Shown: one piece after another, positions 35,614-45,484 of the stretch
Position numbering within the stretch: the stretch's first letter is position 1
How the letters are laid out: the number at the start of each line of letters is the position of its first letter
NCBI RefSeq assembly: GCF_021726475.1
Contig: NZ_JAKJRU010000006.1
Coordinates: 248,001 to 312,000 of the forward strand
DNA from: Pseudomonas oligotrophica
GTDB taxonomy: Bacteria > Pseudomonadota > Gammaproteobacteria > Pseudomonadales > Pseudomonadaceae
Length of the DNA stretch: 64,000 nt
Reading direction: 5' to 3'
Translations under genes and position numbers: made by a program
Notes under the pieces: generated by a model
What the model was told of the DNA's origin: nothing
What the model saw: only the letters and a program-made list of their open reading frames with translations
The model's database searches: none

Positions 35614-37998
35614 ATGAACGACGAAGCGAACCACGCCAACGATCCGGAAATCATTTCGTCCAACGGGCTGGTGCTGCCCGACCAGAACCAGCCGGACAAG
35701 CTCTACGTCATCCCGGTGCACAACCGGCCGTTCTTCCCGGCACAGGTGCTGCCGGTGATCGTCAACGAGGAGCCCTGGGCCGAGACGCTGCAGCGCGTGG
35801 CCAATACGCCGCACCAGCGCCTGGCGCTGTTCTTCGTCGACAGCCCGGTGCCCGATGCCGCCAGCTTCGACCCCGACAGCCTGCCCGAGCACGGCACCAT
35901 GGTGCGCGTGCACCACGCCTCGCAGGAAGGCGGCAAGCTGCAGTTCGTCGCCCAGGGCATGGCCCGCGTGCGCATCCGCGGCTGGCTGCGGCGCAAGCCG
36001 CCGTATCTGGTGGAGGTCGACTATCCGCGCCCCGAGGAAGACCCGCGTGACGAGGTCAAGGCCTACGGCATGGCGCTGATCAACGCAATCAAGGAGCTCT
36101 TGCCGCTCAACCCGCTGTATAGCGAGGAGCTGAAGAACTACCTCAACCGCTTCAGCCCCAACGACCCGTCGCCCTTGACCGATTTTGCCGCCGCGCTGAC
36201 CACCGCGCCGGGGCGCGAGCTGCAGGAGGTACTCGACTGCGTACCGGTCCTCAAACGCATGGAGAAGGTGCTGCCGCTGCTGCGCAAGGAAGTCGAGGTC
36301 GCGCGCCTGCAGAAGGAGCTGACCGGCGAGGTGAACCGCAAGATCGGCGAGCGCCAGCGCGAGTTCTTCCTCAAGGAACAGCTGAAGATCATCCAGCGTG
36401 AGCTGGGCATCACCAAGGACGACAAGAGCGCCGACGCCGACGAGTTCCGCGCGCGCCTGGAAGGCAAGGTGGTGCCACCGGCCGCGCAGAAGCGCATCGA
36501 CGAGGAACTGAACAAGCTGTCGATCCTCGAGACCGGCTCGCCGGAATACGCCGTCACGCGCAACTACCTGGACTGGGCCACCGCCCTGCCCTGGGGCGTG
36601 CACGGCCAGGACAAGCTCGACCTCAAGCGCGCGCGCAAGGTGCTCGACAAGCATCACGCCGGGCTCGACGACATCAAGAACCGCATCCTCGAGTTCCTTG
36701 CCGTCGGCGCCTTCAAGGGCGAGATCGCCGGTTCCATCGTGTTGCTGGTCGGCCCGCCGGGCGTCGGCAAGACCAGCATCGGCAAGTCCATCGCCGAATC
36801 CCTCGGCCGGCCGTTCTACCGCTTCAGCGTCGGCGGCATGCGCGACGAGGCGGAGATCAAGGGCCACCGCCGCACCTACATCGGTGCCCTACCCGGCAAG
36901 CTGGTGCAGGCGCTCAAGGATGTCGAGGTGATGAACCCGGTGATCATGCTCGACGAGATCGACAAGCTCAGCAGCAGCTACCAGGGCGATCCGGCCTCGG
37001 CGCTGCTGGAAACCCTCGATCCCGAGCAGAACGTCGAATTCCTCGACCACTACCTGGACCTGCGCCTGGACCTGTCCAAGGTGCTGTTCGTCTGCACTGC
37101 CAACACGCTGGACTCGATCCCCGGCCCGCTGCTCGACCGCATGGAGGTGATCCGCCTGTCCGGCTACATCGCCGAGGAAAAGCTCGCCATCGCCAAGCGC
37201 CACCTGTGGCCCAAACAGCTGGACAAGGCCGGCGTGCCGAAGGAACGCCTGTCCATCAGCGACAGCGCGCTGAAGGCGGTGATCGAGGGCTATGCCCGCG
37301 AGGCCGGCGTGCGCCAGCTGGAGAAGCAGCTCGGCAAGCTGGTGCGCAAGGCGGTGATCAAGCTGCTCGACGAGCCGGCCGCGACGCTGCGGATCACGCC
37401 GCGGGAGCTGGACGACTACCTCGGCAAGCCGGTATTCCGCACCGAGCAGCTGCTCTCCGGCGTCGGCGTCATCACCGGCCTGGCCTGGACCAGCATGGGC
37501 GGCGCCACCCTGCCGATCGAGGCGACTCGCATCCACACCCACAACCGCGGCTTCAAGCTCACCGGCAAGCTCGGCGAGGTGATGAAGGAATCGGCCGAGA
37601 TCGCCTACAGCTACGTCAGCTCGCACCTGAAGGACTTCAAGGGCGACCCGGCCTTCTTCGACGAGGCCTTCGTGCACCTGCACGTACCGGAAGGGGCGAC
37701 ACCCAAGGACGGCCCCAGCGCCGGCATCACCATGGCCAGCGCGCTGCTCTCGCTGGCGCGCAACCAGCCGCCGAAGAAGGGCGTGGCCATGACTGGCGAG
37801 CTGACGCTGACCGGCCATGTGCTGCCCATCGGCGGTGTACGCGAGAAGGTCATCGCCGCGCGGCGGCAGAAGATCTTCGAGCTGATCCTGCCGGAAGCCA
37901 ATCGCGGCGACTTCGAGGAGCTGCCGGACTACCTGAAGGAAGGCCTGACGGTGCATTTCGCCAAGCGCTTCGCCGACGTCGCCCGGGTGCTGTTCTGA
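35614..37998 (+). CDS. asrA: ATP-dependent Lon-family protease AsrA (794 aa)
   Basis: A second, non-canonical Lon-type protease. The N-terminal substrate domain (about 28-230) is followed by the AAA+ ATPase with Walker A GPPGVGKT at 380-387 (K386) and Walker B MLDEID near 447-452. The protease domain has the Ser-Lys dyad S702 (DGPSAG) and K745 (REKVIAARR). Sequence and place match P. aeruginosa PA0779 (AsrA), which is linked to aminoglycoside and heat stress survival; the heat-shock-like promoter here agrees. It could be annotated simply as Lon. A protease-inhibitor gene follows 110 bases downstream. Confidence 0.92.
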   Translation: MNDEANHANDPEIISSNGLVLPDQNQPDKLYVIPVHNRPFFPAQVLPVIVNEEPWAETLQRVANTPHQRLALFFVDSPVPDAASFDPDSLPEHGTMVRVHHASQEGGKLQFVAQGMARVRIRGWLRRKPPYLVEVDYPRPEEDPRDEVKAYGMALINAIKELLPLNPLYSEELKNYLNRFSPNDPSPLTDFAAALTTAPGRELQEVLDCVPVLKRMEKVLPLLRKEVEVARLQKELTGEVNRKIGERQREFFLKEQLKIIQRELGITKDDKSADADEFRARLEGKVVPPAAQKRIDEELNKLSILETGSPEYAVTRNYLDWATALPWGVHGQDKLDLKRARKVLDKHHAGLDDIKNRILEFLAVGAFKGEIAGSIVLLVGPPGVGKTSIGKSIAESLGRPFYRFSVGGMRDEAEIKGHRRTYIGALPGKLVQALKDVEVMNPVIMLDEIDKLSSSYQGDPASALLETLDPEQNVEFLDHYLDLRLDLSKVLFVCTANTLDSIPGPLLDRMEVIRLSGYIAEEKLAIAKRHLWPKQLDKAGVPKERLSISDSALKAVIEGYAREAGVRQLEKQLGKLVRKAVIKLLDEPAATLRITPRELDDYLGKPVFRTEQLLSGVGVITGLAWTSMGGATLPIEATRIHTHNRGFKLTGKLGEVMKESAEIAYSYVSSHLKDFKGDPAFFDEAFVHLHVPEGATPKDGPSAGITMASALLSLARNQPPKKGVAMTGELTLTGHVLPIGGVREKVIAARRQKIFELILPEANRGDFEELPDYLKEGLTVHFAKRFADVARVLF

Positions 37999-38108
37999 AC
38001 GGCCGTGGCCGGCGGGCGCTCCCGGCAGCCGTCGGCGCCCGCCCCATGGCTGGGAGCGAAGGCCACGAGCGGGCTATCCTTGGCCTACCTTCCCGACCGG
38101 TGCCGCCC

Positions 38109-38513
38109 ATGCTTTCCGTCATCCGCCGCGCGTCCATCCTCGCCGCCGCCCTGCTGCTGGCGGCCTGCGCCCAGCAGGCTCCCAGCACGCTGACCCTGGA
38201 CAACCACGCCCGCCATTGCCAGCCGCTGCAGCTGAGCCCGGGGCAGGAGTTCAACCTGCGCCTGCCGAGCAACCCGACCACCGGCTTTCGCTGGACCTTG
38301 CGCGCCGACGCCGCGCCGCAGCTGAAGCTGCTCGGCCCGGAGGTCTACATCGTGCCCGAGGAAGCCGGCCTGGTCGGTGCGGCGGGCGTTTCCAGCTGGC
38401 GCTTCCGTGCCGTCGCCCGCGGCGAGGCCGCGCTGGGCCTGGACTACGCACGCCCCTGGGAACGCGAGGTGGCGCCCGCCCGGCAGTTCGACTGCCGCAT
38501 CCGCGTCAAGTGA
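38109..38513 (+). CDS. icp: Chagasin-family cysteine protease inhibitor, lipoprotein (134 aa)
   Basis: A secreted lipoprotein with lipobox LAAC at 17-20, so the mature protein is anchored at C20. The three inhibitor loops of the I42 (chagasin/ICP) family are visible: NPTTGF at 55-60, the glycine-rich loop GLVGAAG near 87-93, and RPWE at 115-118. These wedge into papain-type active sites. P. aeruginosa PA0778 (ICP) sits in the same place next to asrA. No bacterial papain-like target is seen in the window; it may act on host or competitor proteases. Confidence 0.88.
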   Translation: MLSVIRRASILAAALLLAACAQQAPSTLTLDNHARHCQPLQLSPGQEFNLRLPSNPTTGFRWTLRADAAPQLKLLGPEVYIVPEEAGLVGAAGVSSWRFRAVARGEAALGLDYARPWEREVAPARQFDCRIRVK

Positions 38514-38602
38514 CCCACCGACGCCCCTGACTCAAGAACGGCAGACCGGACGAAAATCGCCTATACCCAATACAGGGGATTTCAGCAGTCGGGGGAATCG
38601 TC

Positions 38603-39172
38603 ATGGACGGCTTCAGAGCGTGTCTGCTCGGCTACGCGCTGGTACTGCTTGGAGGGTGTGGCAACCTGTTGCCCAGCGAGCGCGCCGAGGTCAGTTCGAC
38701 CTTCCGCGACTATCTCGACGCGGAAACCGCCTTCGCCCGGGCGACACCGGGGCGCACCACACGCAGCGAGCTGTTCACCCTCGGCTTCGATCCGCAGTAC
38801 GGCGGCAACGGTCGCATCCTCTCGTTTCTCGACGTGCGCACGCTGTTCGTGCAGCCGAACATCCCCATCGACTACCTGCCCGACAGCCTGGTCACCTGCC
38901 TGGAGGCCAAGGAGCGCTGCAACGGCTATGCCTTCGAGTTCACCCAGACCGACAGCCAGCGGGTCGGCAGCTTCTGGGCCGATGTGCTCAACTTCCGCAA
39001 GAACCGCCAGATCCAGGGCTGGAACCTGCGCGCGGTGTTCGTCCTGGTCGACGACGTGCTGGTGCACAAGGTCAGCAACGGCGAGCCGCAGATCCGCCGC
39101 TACCAGGTCCAGCGCAACCCGCTGGGGCCGCTGCAGGGCGCCGGCGAGTTTCTCTCCGATCAGTTGAAATGA
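38603..39172 (+). CDS. Hypothetical lipoprotein (189 aa)
   Basis: A lipobox LGGC at 16-19 follows a short hydrophobic signal (ACLLGYALVLLGGC). The mature part contains DYLDAETAFARATPGRTTRSEL, a region reminiscent of small outer-membrane assembly lipoproteins, then a segment with paired cysteines (C98 and C105, in TCLEAKERCNGYAF) that may form a disulfide. It ends with a beta-rich part. I do not recognise the family with certainty. GGGGGAA lies just before the ATG. It is followed by cmoA but has its own spacing (63 bases), so co-transcription is uncertain. Confidence 0.75.
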   Translation: MDGFRACLLGYALVLLGGCGNLLPSERAEVSSTFRDYLDAETAFARATPGRTTRSELFTLGFDPQYGGNGRILSFLDVRTLFVQPNIPIDYLPDSLVTCLEAKERCNGYAFEFTQTDSQRVGSFWADVLNFRKNRQIQGWNLRAVFVLVDDVLVHKVSNGEPQIRRYQVQRNPLGPLQGAGEFLSDQLK

Positions 39173-39235
39173 GCGAACCAGGCCTGTGGTTGCGCGTTAA
39201 AATGCGGGCCTTTTTTCGCTCCACCGGAACCTGCC

Positions 39236-39979
39236 GTGACGCAACTTCCCGACCGCATCTATGCCACGCCCCAGGCGCGGGTCGCCGATTTCGTCTTCAA
39301 CGAGGACGTCGCGCGCGTCTTCCCCGACATGATCAAGCGCTCGGTACCCGGCTACCCGACCATCGTCGAGAACATCGGCGTGCTGGCCGCGCAGTTCGCC
39401 CAGCCGGACACCCGGCTCTATGACCTGGGCTGTTCGCTCGGCGCGGTAAGCCAGGCGCTGCGCCGCCACGTCAGGACACAGGGTTGCCGGGTGGTCGCGG
39501 TGGACAACTCGCCGGCGATGGTCGAGCGCTGCCGCGAATACCTGCACGCGCAGGATTCGATGTTCCAGGAGTTGCTGCCGGCCGAGGTGATCGAGGCCGA
39601 CATCCTGGCCCTGGAATTCCAGCCGAGCTCGCTGGTGGCGCTGAACTTCACCCTGCAGTTCATCCCCCCCGAGCAGCGCTCGGCCCTGCTCGGCCGCATC
39701 CGCCAGGCCCTGCTGCCGGGCGGTGCGCTGATCCTCTCGGAAAAGCTGCGCTTCGAGGACGAAGACGAGCAGCAGTTGCTCACCAGCCTGCACGTCGCCT
39801 TCAAGCGCGCCAACGGCTACAGCGAACTGGAAATCGCCCAGAAGCGCAGCGCCATCGAGAACGTGATGAAGCCCGACAGCCTGGCGACCCATCGCCAGCG
39901 CCTGCTGGACGCCGGTTTCTCCAGCGTCGTGCCCTGGTTCCAGTGCCTGAATTTCGCCTCGCTGATCGCCCTGCCATGA
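39236..39979 (+). CDS. cmoA: Carboxy-S-adenosyl-L-methionine synthase CmoA (247 aa)
   Basis: Uses SAM and prephenate to make carboxy-SAM, the donor for 5-carboxymethoxyuridine in tRNA wobble position 34. The family N-terminus [21 protein letters not shown], the SAM loop [16 protein letters not shown] (about 61-76) and [12 protein letters not shown] (about 136-147) are present. The start is GTG at 39236. The stop overlaps the cmoB start by four bases, so the two pathway enzymes are coupled. Confidence 0.94.
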   Translation: MTQLPDRIYATPQARVADFVFNEDVARVFPDMIKRSVPGYPTIVENIGVLAAQFAQPDTRLYDLGCSLGAVSQALRRHVRTQGCRVVAVDNSPAMVERCREYLHAQDSMFQELLPAEVIEADILALEFQPSSLVALNFTLQFIPPEQRSALLGRIRQALLPGGALILSEKLRFEDEDEQQLLTSLHVAFKRANGYSELEIAQKRSAIENVMKPDSLATHRQRLLDAGFSSVVPWFQCLNFASLIALP

Positions 39980-40938
39980 ATCTCGACCTTTCATCCCTGG
40001 CCTGGAAACTGGCCGGCACTCCCCTGGCCGCCTGGGCCAACGGCCTACAGGCGCAGCTCGACGCCAAGCTGGCCATCGGCCACGGCGACCTGCCGCGCTG
40101 GCAGCGTGCCGTGCAGGCACTGCCGCTCCTGCAAGCGGCGCGCGTCGAATTGCGCGAGGGCTTTCGCCTCGATGCCGACTGCGACCTCGACACCCGCGCG
40201 GCCGTGCGCCAGGCGCTGTTCGACCTGTCGCCCTGGCGCAAGGGGCCGTTCGACCTGTTCGGCGTGCACGTCGATACCGAGTGGCGTTCGGACTGGAAGT
40301 GGGCGCGCGTCGCCCCGCACCTGGAGCTGGCCGGCAAGCGGATCCTCGATGTCGGCTGCGGCAACGGCTACTACATGTGGCGGATGCTCGGTGCCGGCGC
40401 CGACAGCGTGGTCGGCGTCGATCCGAACTGGCTGTTCTTCTGCCAGTTCCACGCGATGAAGCGCTACCTGCCGGAGCTGCCGGCCTGGCACCTGCCGTTC
40501 GCCCTGGAGGAGCTGCCGGCCAGGCTCGAAGGCTTCGACACGGTATTCTCCATGGGCGTGCTCTACCATCGCCGCTCGCCCGTCGACCACCTGCTCGACC
40601 TGAAGGACTGCCTGGTGCGTGGCGGCGAGCTGGTCCTCGAGACCCTGGTCGTCGAGGGCGACGAGCACACCGCGCTGGTCCCCGAGGACCGTTATGCGCA
40701 GATGCGCAACGTCTGGTTCCTGCCCTCGGTGCCGGCACTGGAGCGCTGGCTACGCCGCGCCGGTTTCGCCGATGTGCGCTGCGTCGATGTCAGCGTCACC
40801 AGCCTCGACGAACAACGCAGCACCGACTGGATGCGCTACCAGTCGCTGCCCGACTTCCTCGACCCGGCCGACCGCAGCCGGACCATCGAAGGACTACCGG
40901 CACCGACCCGCGCGGTGCTCCTGGCCCGCAAGCCATAG
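39976..40938 (+). CDS. cmoB: tRNA U34 carboxymethyltransferase CmoB (320 aa)
   Basis: Transfers the carboxymethyl group from carboxy-SAM to 5-hydroxyuridine 34. Motifs are [21 protein letters not shown] (about 88-108), the cofactor loop [20 protein letters not shown] (about 119-138), VVGVDP near 142, and [12 protein letters not shown] (about 191-202). The length is standard. It completes the cmoAB pair; the enzyme that first hydroxylates U34 is encoded elsewhere. Confidence 0.94.
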   Translation: MNLDLSSLAWKLAGTPLAAWANGLQAQLDAKLAIGHGDLPRWQRAVQALPLLQAARVELREGFRLDADCDLDTRAAVRQALFDLSPWRKGPFDLFGVHVDTEWRSDWKWARVAPHLELAGKRILDVGCGNGYYMWRMLGAGADSVVGVDPNWLFFCQFHAMKRYLPELPAWHLPFALEELPARLEGFDTVFSMGVLYHRRSPVDHLLDLKDCLVRGGELVLETLVVEGDEHTALVPEDRYAQMRNVWFLPSVPALERWLRRAGFADVRCVDVSVTSLDEQRSTDWMRYQSLPDFLDPADRSRTIEGLPAPTRAVLLARKP

Positions 40939-40961
40939 GCCACCGCGAGGCTCCGTACCGC

Positions 40962-40991
40962 GGTGGACAATCGCTTCGCAGGTTGTCCACC
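40962..40991. repeat. Intergenic inverted repeat (Pseudomonas dispersed-repeat type)
   Basis: A 9-bp perfect stem (GGTGGACAA / TTGTCCACC) with a 12-base loop containing CGCTTCGC, followed by CTACGGG. Elements of this form recur between genes in many Pseudomonas and Stutzerimonas genomes. It lies in the gap of about 150 bases between the convergent cmoB and pdxJ. I see no second full copy in this window. Confidence 0.5.
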
Positions 40992-41088
40992 CTACGGGCC
41001 GGCCGCCATAACGCCATGCCCGGACCAGCGCCGACCCGATCCGATCTACCGCAGGGTGGGCAACGGCGCAGCCCTGGCGGCCGCGCAA

Positions 41089-41835
41089 TCAGCCGCGCGC
41101 GGCTGCCGCGACGATCAGCTGCTTCATTTCCCTGACCGCCTGCTTGAAGCCGACGAACAGCGCATGGGCGACGATGGCATGGCCGATGTTCAGCTCGTTG
41201 ATCCCGCGGATCGCCGCGATGGCCTCGGCGTTGTGGTAGTGCAGGCCATGCCCGGCATTGACCACCAGGCCATGGCTCAGGCCAGCCTCCACCCCGTCGC
41301 GAATACGCGCCAGCTCGCAGCTGCGCTCGGCAACGCCGTGGGCATCGGCATAGCGCCCGGTATGCAGCTCGATGGCCGGTGCGCCGATGCGCGCCGCCGC
41401 CTCGATCTGGCGCGGGTCGGCATCGATGAACAGCGAGACCTCGGCGCCGCAGAGCGTCAGGCGCTCGACCGCCTCGCGGATGCGCGCCTCCTGCCCGGCC
41501 ACGTCCAGGCCGCCTTCGGTGGTGAGCTCCTGGCGGGTCTCGGGGACCAGGCAGACATGCGCCGGCCGCAGGGACTCGGCAAACGCGAGCATGAACTCGG
41601 TGACGCCCATCTCGAAGTTCATGCGCGTCTGCAACGCGTCCTTCATCAGCAGCACGTCGCGCTCCTGGATGTGCCGACGATCCTCGCGCAGGTGCACGGT
41701 GATGCCGTCGGCGCCAGCCTCCTCGGCATCCAGCGCCGCCTTGACGGGGTCGGGATAACGAGTACCACGGGCCTGGCGCAGGGTGGCCACATGATCGACG
41801 TTCACGCCCAGCAGAATACGGTTGGCCTCAGTCAC
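41089..41835 (-). CDS. pdxJ: Pyridoxine 5'-phosphate synthase PdxJ (248 aa)
   Basis: Condenses deoxyxylulose phosphate with 1-amino-propan-2-one 3-phosphate to form pyridoxine 5'-phosphate. The conserved start [18 protein letters not shown] (8-25), [16 protein letters not shown] (41-56), LHTGRYAD and the C-terminal [15 protein letters not shown] are present. The GTG start at 41835 overlaps the recO stop by eight bases, so translation is coupled. It is the last gene of the lepA-lepB-rnc-era-recO-pdxJ series. Confidence 0.95.
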   Translation of the reverse strand: MTEANRILLGVNVDHVATLRQARGTRYPDPVKAALDAEEAGADGITVHLREDRRHIQERDVLLMKDALQTRMNFEMGVTEFMLAFAESLRPAHVCLVPETRQELTTEGGLDVAGQEARIREAVERLTLCGAEVSLFIDADPRQIEAAARIGAPAIELHTGRYADAHGVAERSCELARIRDGVEAGLSHGLVVNAGHGLHYHNAEAIAAIRGINELNIGHAIVAHALFVGFKQAVREMKQLIVAAAARG

Positions 41836-42517
41836 GCGTTACCTCCTTCATGTTCATGAACAGTTCACGGCTGACCAGCGGCCGACCGCCCAGATGCGGC
41901 GCCAGCGCCTGGCGCATCAGGCGCTTGGCCGCCGCCAGCGCCCCGGGCACATGCCAGTCGGCCTCGGCCATGGCCAGCAGCTCGGCACCGTTGAACAGCC
42001 CGGGCTGGAACTGCGCGACCGGCTCGAGGCCGGCGTCCGGCAGCAGACGGTAGAGGCCCCGGGGTTCAATCGGCAAGCCCTGGACGTCATGCTCCAGGGC
42101 GAAGCCGTAGCCAAGCTCGCCGAGCAGTCGCCACTCGAAGGCGCGCAACAGGGGTTCGATCGGGCGTTTCGCGGCGAGCGCCGGCAGGGTCGCGGCGTAG
42201 TGCTCGAACAGCGCCGGCTGGGCATCCTCGACCGGCAGCAGGCGCACCAGCAGCTCGTTCAGGTACAGGCCACTGAACAACGCCTGCCCGTCGAGCCAGA
42301 AGGTCGGGCCGACCTGCTCGAGTCGGGAAATGTTCTTCAGGTCGCTGCGCCCGCGCAGTTCGGTCGCCAGCGAGACGAAGGGCCGCAGCAGGCTGCCGCT
42401 GCGGCCGCGTGCGGCCCGCATCACCGCGCGCTGCCGGCCCTGGGGGGTGAACAGCTCGACCAGCGCGCTGCTCTCCTTGTAGGGCCGGCTGTGCAGGACG
42501 TAAGCGGCAAGCTCCAA
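41828..42517 (-). CDS. recO: DNA repair protein RecO (229 aa)
   Basis: Mediates RecA loading and strand annealing in the RecFOR pathway. The N-terminal OB fold begins [24 protein letters not shown] and is followed by [24 protein letters not shown] (about 38-61) and the helical C-terminal domain. The start is an unusual TTG at 42517 with GAGG eight bases upstream; no better ATG lies nearby in frame. The zinc-binding cysteines seen in some RecO proteins are absent. Confidence 0.9.
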   Translation of the reverse strand: MELAAYVLHSRPYKESSALVELFTPQGRQRAVMRAARGRSGSLLRPFVSLATELRGRSDLKNISRLEQVGPTFWLDGQALFSGLYLNELLVRLLPVEDAQPALFEHYAATLPALAAKRPIEPLLRAFEWRLLGELGYGFALEHDVQGLPIEPRGLYRLLPDAGLEPVAQFQPGLFNGAELLAMAEADWHVPGALAAAKRLMRQALAPHLGGRPLVSRELFMNMKEVTRD

Positions 42518-42567
42518 GCGGCAGCCTCAGCGAGCCCTGCAGTCGGCGGCGCGCAGCGTACGGCGCA

Positions 42568-43482
42568 TTACTGGTAGCCGAGCGAATGCAGGGCGCGCTC
42601 GTCGTCGGACCAGCCGCCCTTGACCTTGACCCAGAGGTTGAGCATGACCTTGGAGTCGAACAGCACCTCCATGTCCTTGCGCGCCTCCTGGCCGATGCGC
42701 TTGATGCGCTCGCCCTTGTCGCCAATGATGATCTTCTTCTGCCCGTCGCGCTCGACCAGGATCAGCGCATGGATGTGCAGCACGTGGCCTTCCTGCTTGA
42801 AGTCCTCGATCTCCACGGTGATCTGATAGGGCACCTCGGCACCCAGCTGGCGCATGATCTTCTCGCGCACCAGCTCGGCGGCGAGGAAGCGGCTGCTGCG
42901 ATCGGTGATCTGGTCCTCGGGGAAGAAATGCTCGCCCTCGGGCAGGCGCTCGGCCACCAGTTGCTCCAGCGCCTCGAGGTTCTGCCCGTGCTGCGCCGAA
43001 ATCGGCACGATCTCGGCGTTCGGCAGCTGCTCGGCGAGCCAGCGCAGGTGCGGCAGCAGCTCGGCCTTGTCCTCGATGCGGTCGGTCTTGTTGACCGCGA
43101 CGATCAGCGGCCCGCTGACGTACTGCACGCGCTCGAGCACGGCCTGGTCCTCGTCGGTCCAGCGGGTGCGGTCGACGACGAAGATCACCACGTCGACGTC
43201 CTTCAAGGCCGACGCCGCGGTGCGGTTCATGTAGCGGTTGAGCGCAGTCTCGCCGTTCTTGTGCAGCCCGGGCGTGTCGACGTAGACCGCCTGCACGCTG
43301 CCCTCGGTCTTGATGCCGAGCATGTTGTGGCGGGTGGTCTGTGGCTTGCGCGAGGTGATCGCCAGCTTCTGCCCGAGGATGTGGTTGAGCAGCGTCGACT
43401 TGCCGACGTTGGGGCGGCCGACGATGGCGACATAGCCGCAGCGGCTGACGTCGTCGTGCTCGGTATCGAGGTGTTCAGTCAT
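42568..43482 (-). CDS. era: GTPase Era (304 aa)
   Basis: A ribosome small-subunit assembly GTPase. G1 motif GRPNVGKST is at 22-30, DTPG near 68-71, NKTD near 130-133, and the C-terminal KH domain (about 215-290, with [18 protein letters not shown]) binds the 3' end of 16S rRNA. The start at 43482 overlaps the end of rnc by eight bases; an upstream in-frame start at 43563 inside rnc is rejected. Confidence 0.95.
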   Translation of the reverse strand: MTEHLDTEHDDVSRCGYVAIVGRPNVGKSTLLNHILGQKLAITSRKPQTTRHNMLGIKTEGSVQAVYVDTPGLHKNGETALNRYMNRTAASALKDVDVVIFVVDRTRWTDEDQAVLERVQYVSGPLIVAVNKTDRIEDKAELLPHLRWLAEQLPNAEIVPISAQHGQNLEALEQLVAERLPEGEHFFPEDQITDRSSRFLAAELVREKIMRQLGAEVPYQITVEIEDFKQEGHVLHIHALILVERDGQKKIIIGDKGERIKRIGQEARKDMEVLFDSKVMLNLWVKVKGGWSDDERALHSLGYQ

Positions 43483-44164
43483 GTCCGTTCTCCACGCCGA
43501 GGGCGATGAGTGCGGCGGCCGCGGCCACCTGTTCGGCGATACGCCGGCTGGCGCCCTGGCCATGGGTCTTGTCGGTCAGCAGGGCGACCTGGCACTCGAC
43601 GAAGAAGGTCCGGCAGTGCGGCTCGCCCTGGATGTCCACCACCTCGTAGCGCGGCAGCTCGCAGGCGCGCGACTGCAGGAACTCCTGCAGGCGCGTCTTG
43701 GGATCCTTGTTGGTGTCGACCAGGGTCAGCCCCTGCAGCTCGCCGGACAGCCAGTCGAGCACGCGCTCGCGCGCGACGTCCATGCCGGCATCCAGGTAGA
43801 TCGCCCCGATCAGCGCCTCGAGCGTATCGGCCAGGATGGATTCGCGGCGGTAGCCACCGCTCTTCAGCTCGCCGGAGCCCAGGCGTAGGTGGTCGCCCAG
43901 CTCGAAGCCACGGGCCAGCACCGCCAGGGTCTCGCCCTTCACCAGGCGCGCGCGCAGGCGCGACAGCTGCCCTTCCTTGGCTTGCGGGAAGTGGTTGAAC
44001 AGGGCTTCGCCGGCGATGAAGTTGAGGATGGCGTCACCGAGGAACTCCAGGCGCTCGTTGTTGCGCCCGGCGTAGCTGCGGTGCGTGAGGGCCAGGAGCA
44101 TCAGCTCCTGGTCCTTGAAGTGGTAACCGAGCTTGCGCTCGAGACGGGCTAGCGAAGTGCTCAC
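43475..44164 (-). CDS. rnc: Ribonuclease III (229 aa)
   Basis: Cleaves double-stranded RNA in rRNA and mRNA processing. The catalytic signature [12 protein letters not shown] is at 36-47 with E40 and D44. A second acidic cluster [16 protein letters not shown] lies near 109-124, and the double-stranded RNA-binding domain spans about 155-225 ([18 protein letters not shown]). The GTG start overlaps the upstream stop by four bases. Confidence 0.95.
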   Translation of the reverse strand: MSTSLARLERKLGYHFKDQELMLLALTHRSYAGRNNERLEFLGDAILNFIAGEALFNHFPQAKEGQLSRLRARLVKGETLAVLARGFELGDHLRLGSGELKSGGYRRESILADTLEALIGAIYLDAGMDVARERVLDWLSGELQGLTLVDTNKDPKTRLQEFLQSRACELPRYEVVDIQGEPHCRTFFVECQVALLTDKTHGQGASRRIAEQVAAAAALIALGVENGHD

Positions 44165-44538
44165 GGCATCCTTAGGCGATATTCTTTGTCGAAGTTGGCC
44201 ACCAGATCGAGGTTGCTGATCAGCGGCTCGCGTTTTTCATATTTGAGATGGGCCCGGAACTCGTTTTCCTGGATCTCCACCTTGAGTGCTTCGCGCAGGT
44301 CGAAATCACGAATCCCGTTCACCTGCAGGCCCCTGCTGACGTGATTATAGAACTCGCCGATGCTGCGGATTTCCTGCGCCTTGTCGGTTTCGACCGAGGT
44401 GATGATCTTGTCCAGGGACATGTAGTCCAGGTAGTGCGGCAGCATCTTGAAGGCGGTGCTGGCGAAGAAAGCCACGAAGGCCAGCACTACCAGCCAGCTC
44501 AGCATGGACAACCCTTTCTGCGAACGCGCGAAACTCAT
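44161..44538 (-). CDS. DUF4845 family membrane-anchored protein (125 aa)
   Basis: One N-terminal transmembrane helix (about 9-30, [23 protein letters not shown]), beginning like a type IV pilin-like segment, followed by a periplasmic domain ([16 protein letters not shown]). It matches the DUF4845 proteins found between lepB and rnc in Pseudomonas (PA0769 position). The function is unknown; its invariant place suggests a link to signal peptidase or envelope homeostasis. I start it at 44538 (MSFARSQKG); 44583 adds residues without match. Confidence 0.85.
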   Translation of the reverse strand: MSFARSQKGLSMLSWLVVLAFVAFFASTAFKMLPHYLDYMSLDKIITSVETDKAQEIRSIGEFYNHVSRGLQVNGIRDFDLREALKVEIQENEFRAHLKYEKREPLISNLDLVANFDKEYRLRMP

Positions 44539-44628
44539 GTCGACCTCTAGTCGTCTCGATACCCACCCAGCGGGGCCTATCAACTATAGCGAGCCCCGCC
44601 GCTGCGTCATCGGCGGCATTTCACAGCC

Positions 44629-45483
44629 TCAGTGAATCAGGCCCACGCGGGAGAAATTCGGCAGGTTGCTGAACTTCGGATCGGGCCAGCTCATCCACAC
44701 CGCGAACGCCTTGCCGACGATATTGCGGTCCGGGACCATGCCCACCAGCTCTGGCGCGATCGAGTCGTCCTGCCAGTAGCGGCTGTCGTTGGAGTTGTCG
44801 CGGTTGTCGCCCATCATGAAGTAGTGGCCGGCGGGTACCGTCCACTGGCGGCTGGGCTCGATGCGATAGCGCCCCATCTCCTTGCGGATGACGTGCTCGA
44901 CGTCGCCCAGCTTTTCGCGATAGAGCACGGCGCTACCCAGGCTGCCCGGCTCCTCGCCGATCAGCGCCTCGGCCACCGGCTGGTCGTTGACGAACAGCCG
45001 ACGGTCGCTGCTGTAGCGGATCACGTCGCCCGGCAGGCCGACCACGCGCTTGATGTAGTTGATGTTGGGGTCGCTGGGATAGCGGAACACCATCACATCG
45101 CCGCGCTGCGGGTCGCTCACCTCGATGATCTTGGTGTCGATCACCGGCAGGCGAATGCCGTAGGCGAACTTGTTGACGAGGATGAAATCGCCGACCTCGA
45201 GGGTCGGCTTCATCGAGCCGGACGGGATCTGGAACGGCTCGACGAGGAACGAGCGCAGCACCAGCACGATGGCCAGCACCGGGAAGAACGACTTGCCGTA
45301 CTCGATCAGCACCGGCTCGCGACCGAGCGCCTCGAGGGTCTGTGCGTCGGCCTGGCCGGTACGCCCCTGGTAGCTGGCGATGGCGGCACGCCGCCGCGGT
45401 GCGAAGTAGAGCAGGTCGCTCAGTGCCAGGAGCCCCGACACCAGCACGGCGACGACCAGCAGCAGCGGAAAATTGATCGACAT
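44629..45483 (-). CDS. lepB: Signal peptidase I (284 aa)
   Basis: An inner-membrane Ser/Lys protease that removes Sec and Tat signal peptides. Two N-terminal membrane helices (about 3-25 and 66-82) flank a cytoplasmic loop. The catalytic serine is S90 in PSGSMKPTL and the general base K145 in YIKRVVGLPGD, the same numbers as in E. coli. Box E GDNRDNSNDSR is near 234-244. It follows lepA by one base. Confidence 0.95.
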   Translation of the reverse strand: MSINFPLLLVVAVLVSGLLALSDLLYFAPRRRAAIASYQGRTGQADAQTLEALGREPVLIEYGKSFFPVLAIVLVLRSFLVEPFQIPSGSMKPTLEVGDFILVNKFAYGIRLPVIDTKIIEVSDPQRGDVMVFRYPSDPNINYIKRVVGLPGDVIRYSSDRRLFVNDQPVAEALIGEEPGSLGSAVLYREKLGDVEHVIRKEMGRYRIEPSRQWTVPAGHYFMMGDNRDNSNDSRYWQDDSIAPELVGMVPDRNIVGKAFAVWMSWPDPKFSNLPNFSRVGLIH

Positions 45484-45484
45484 A

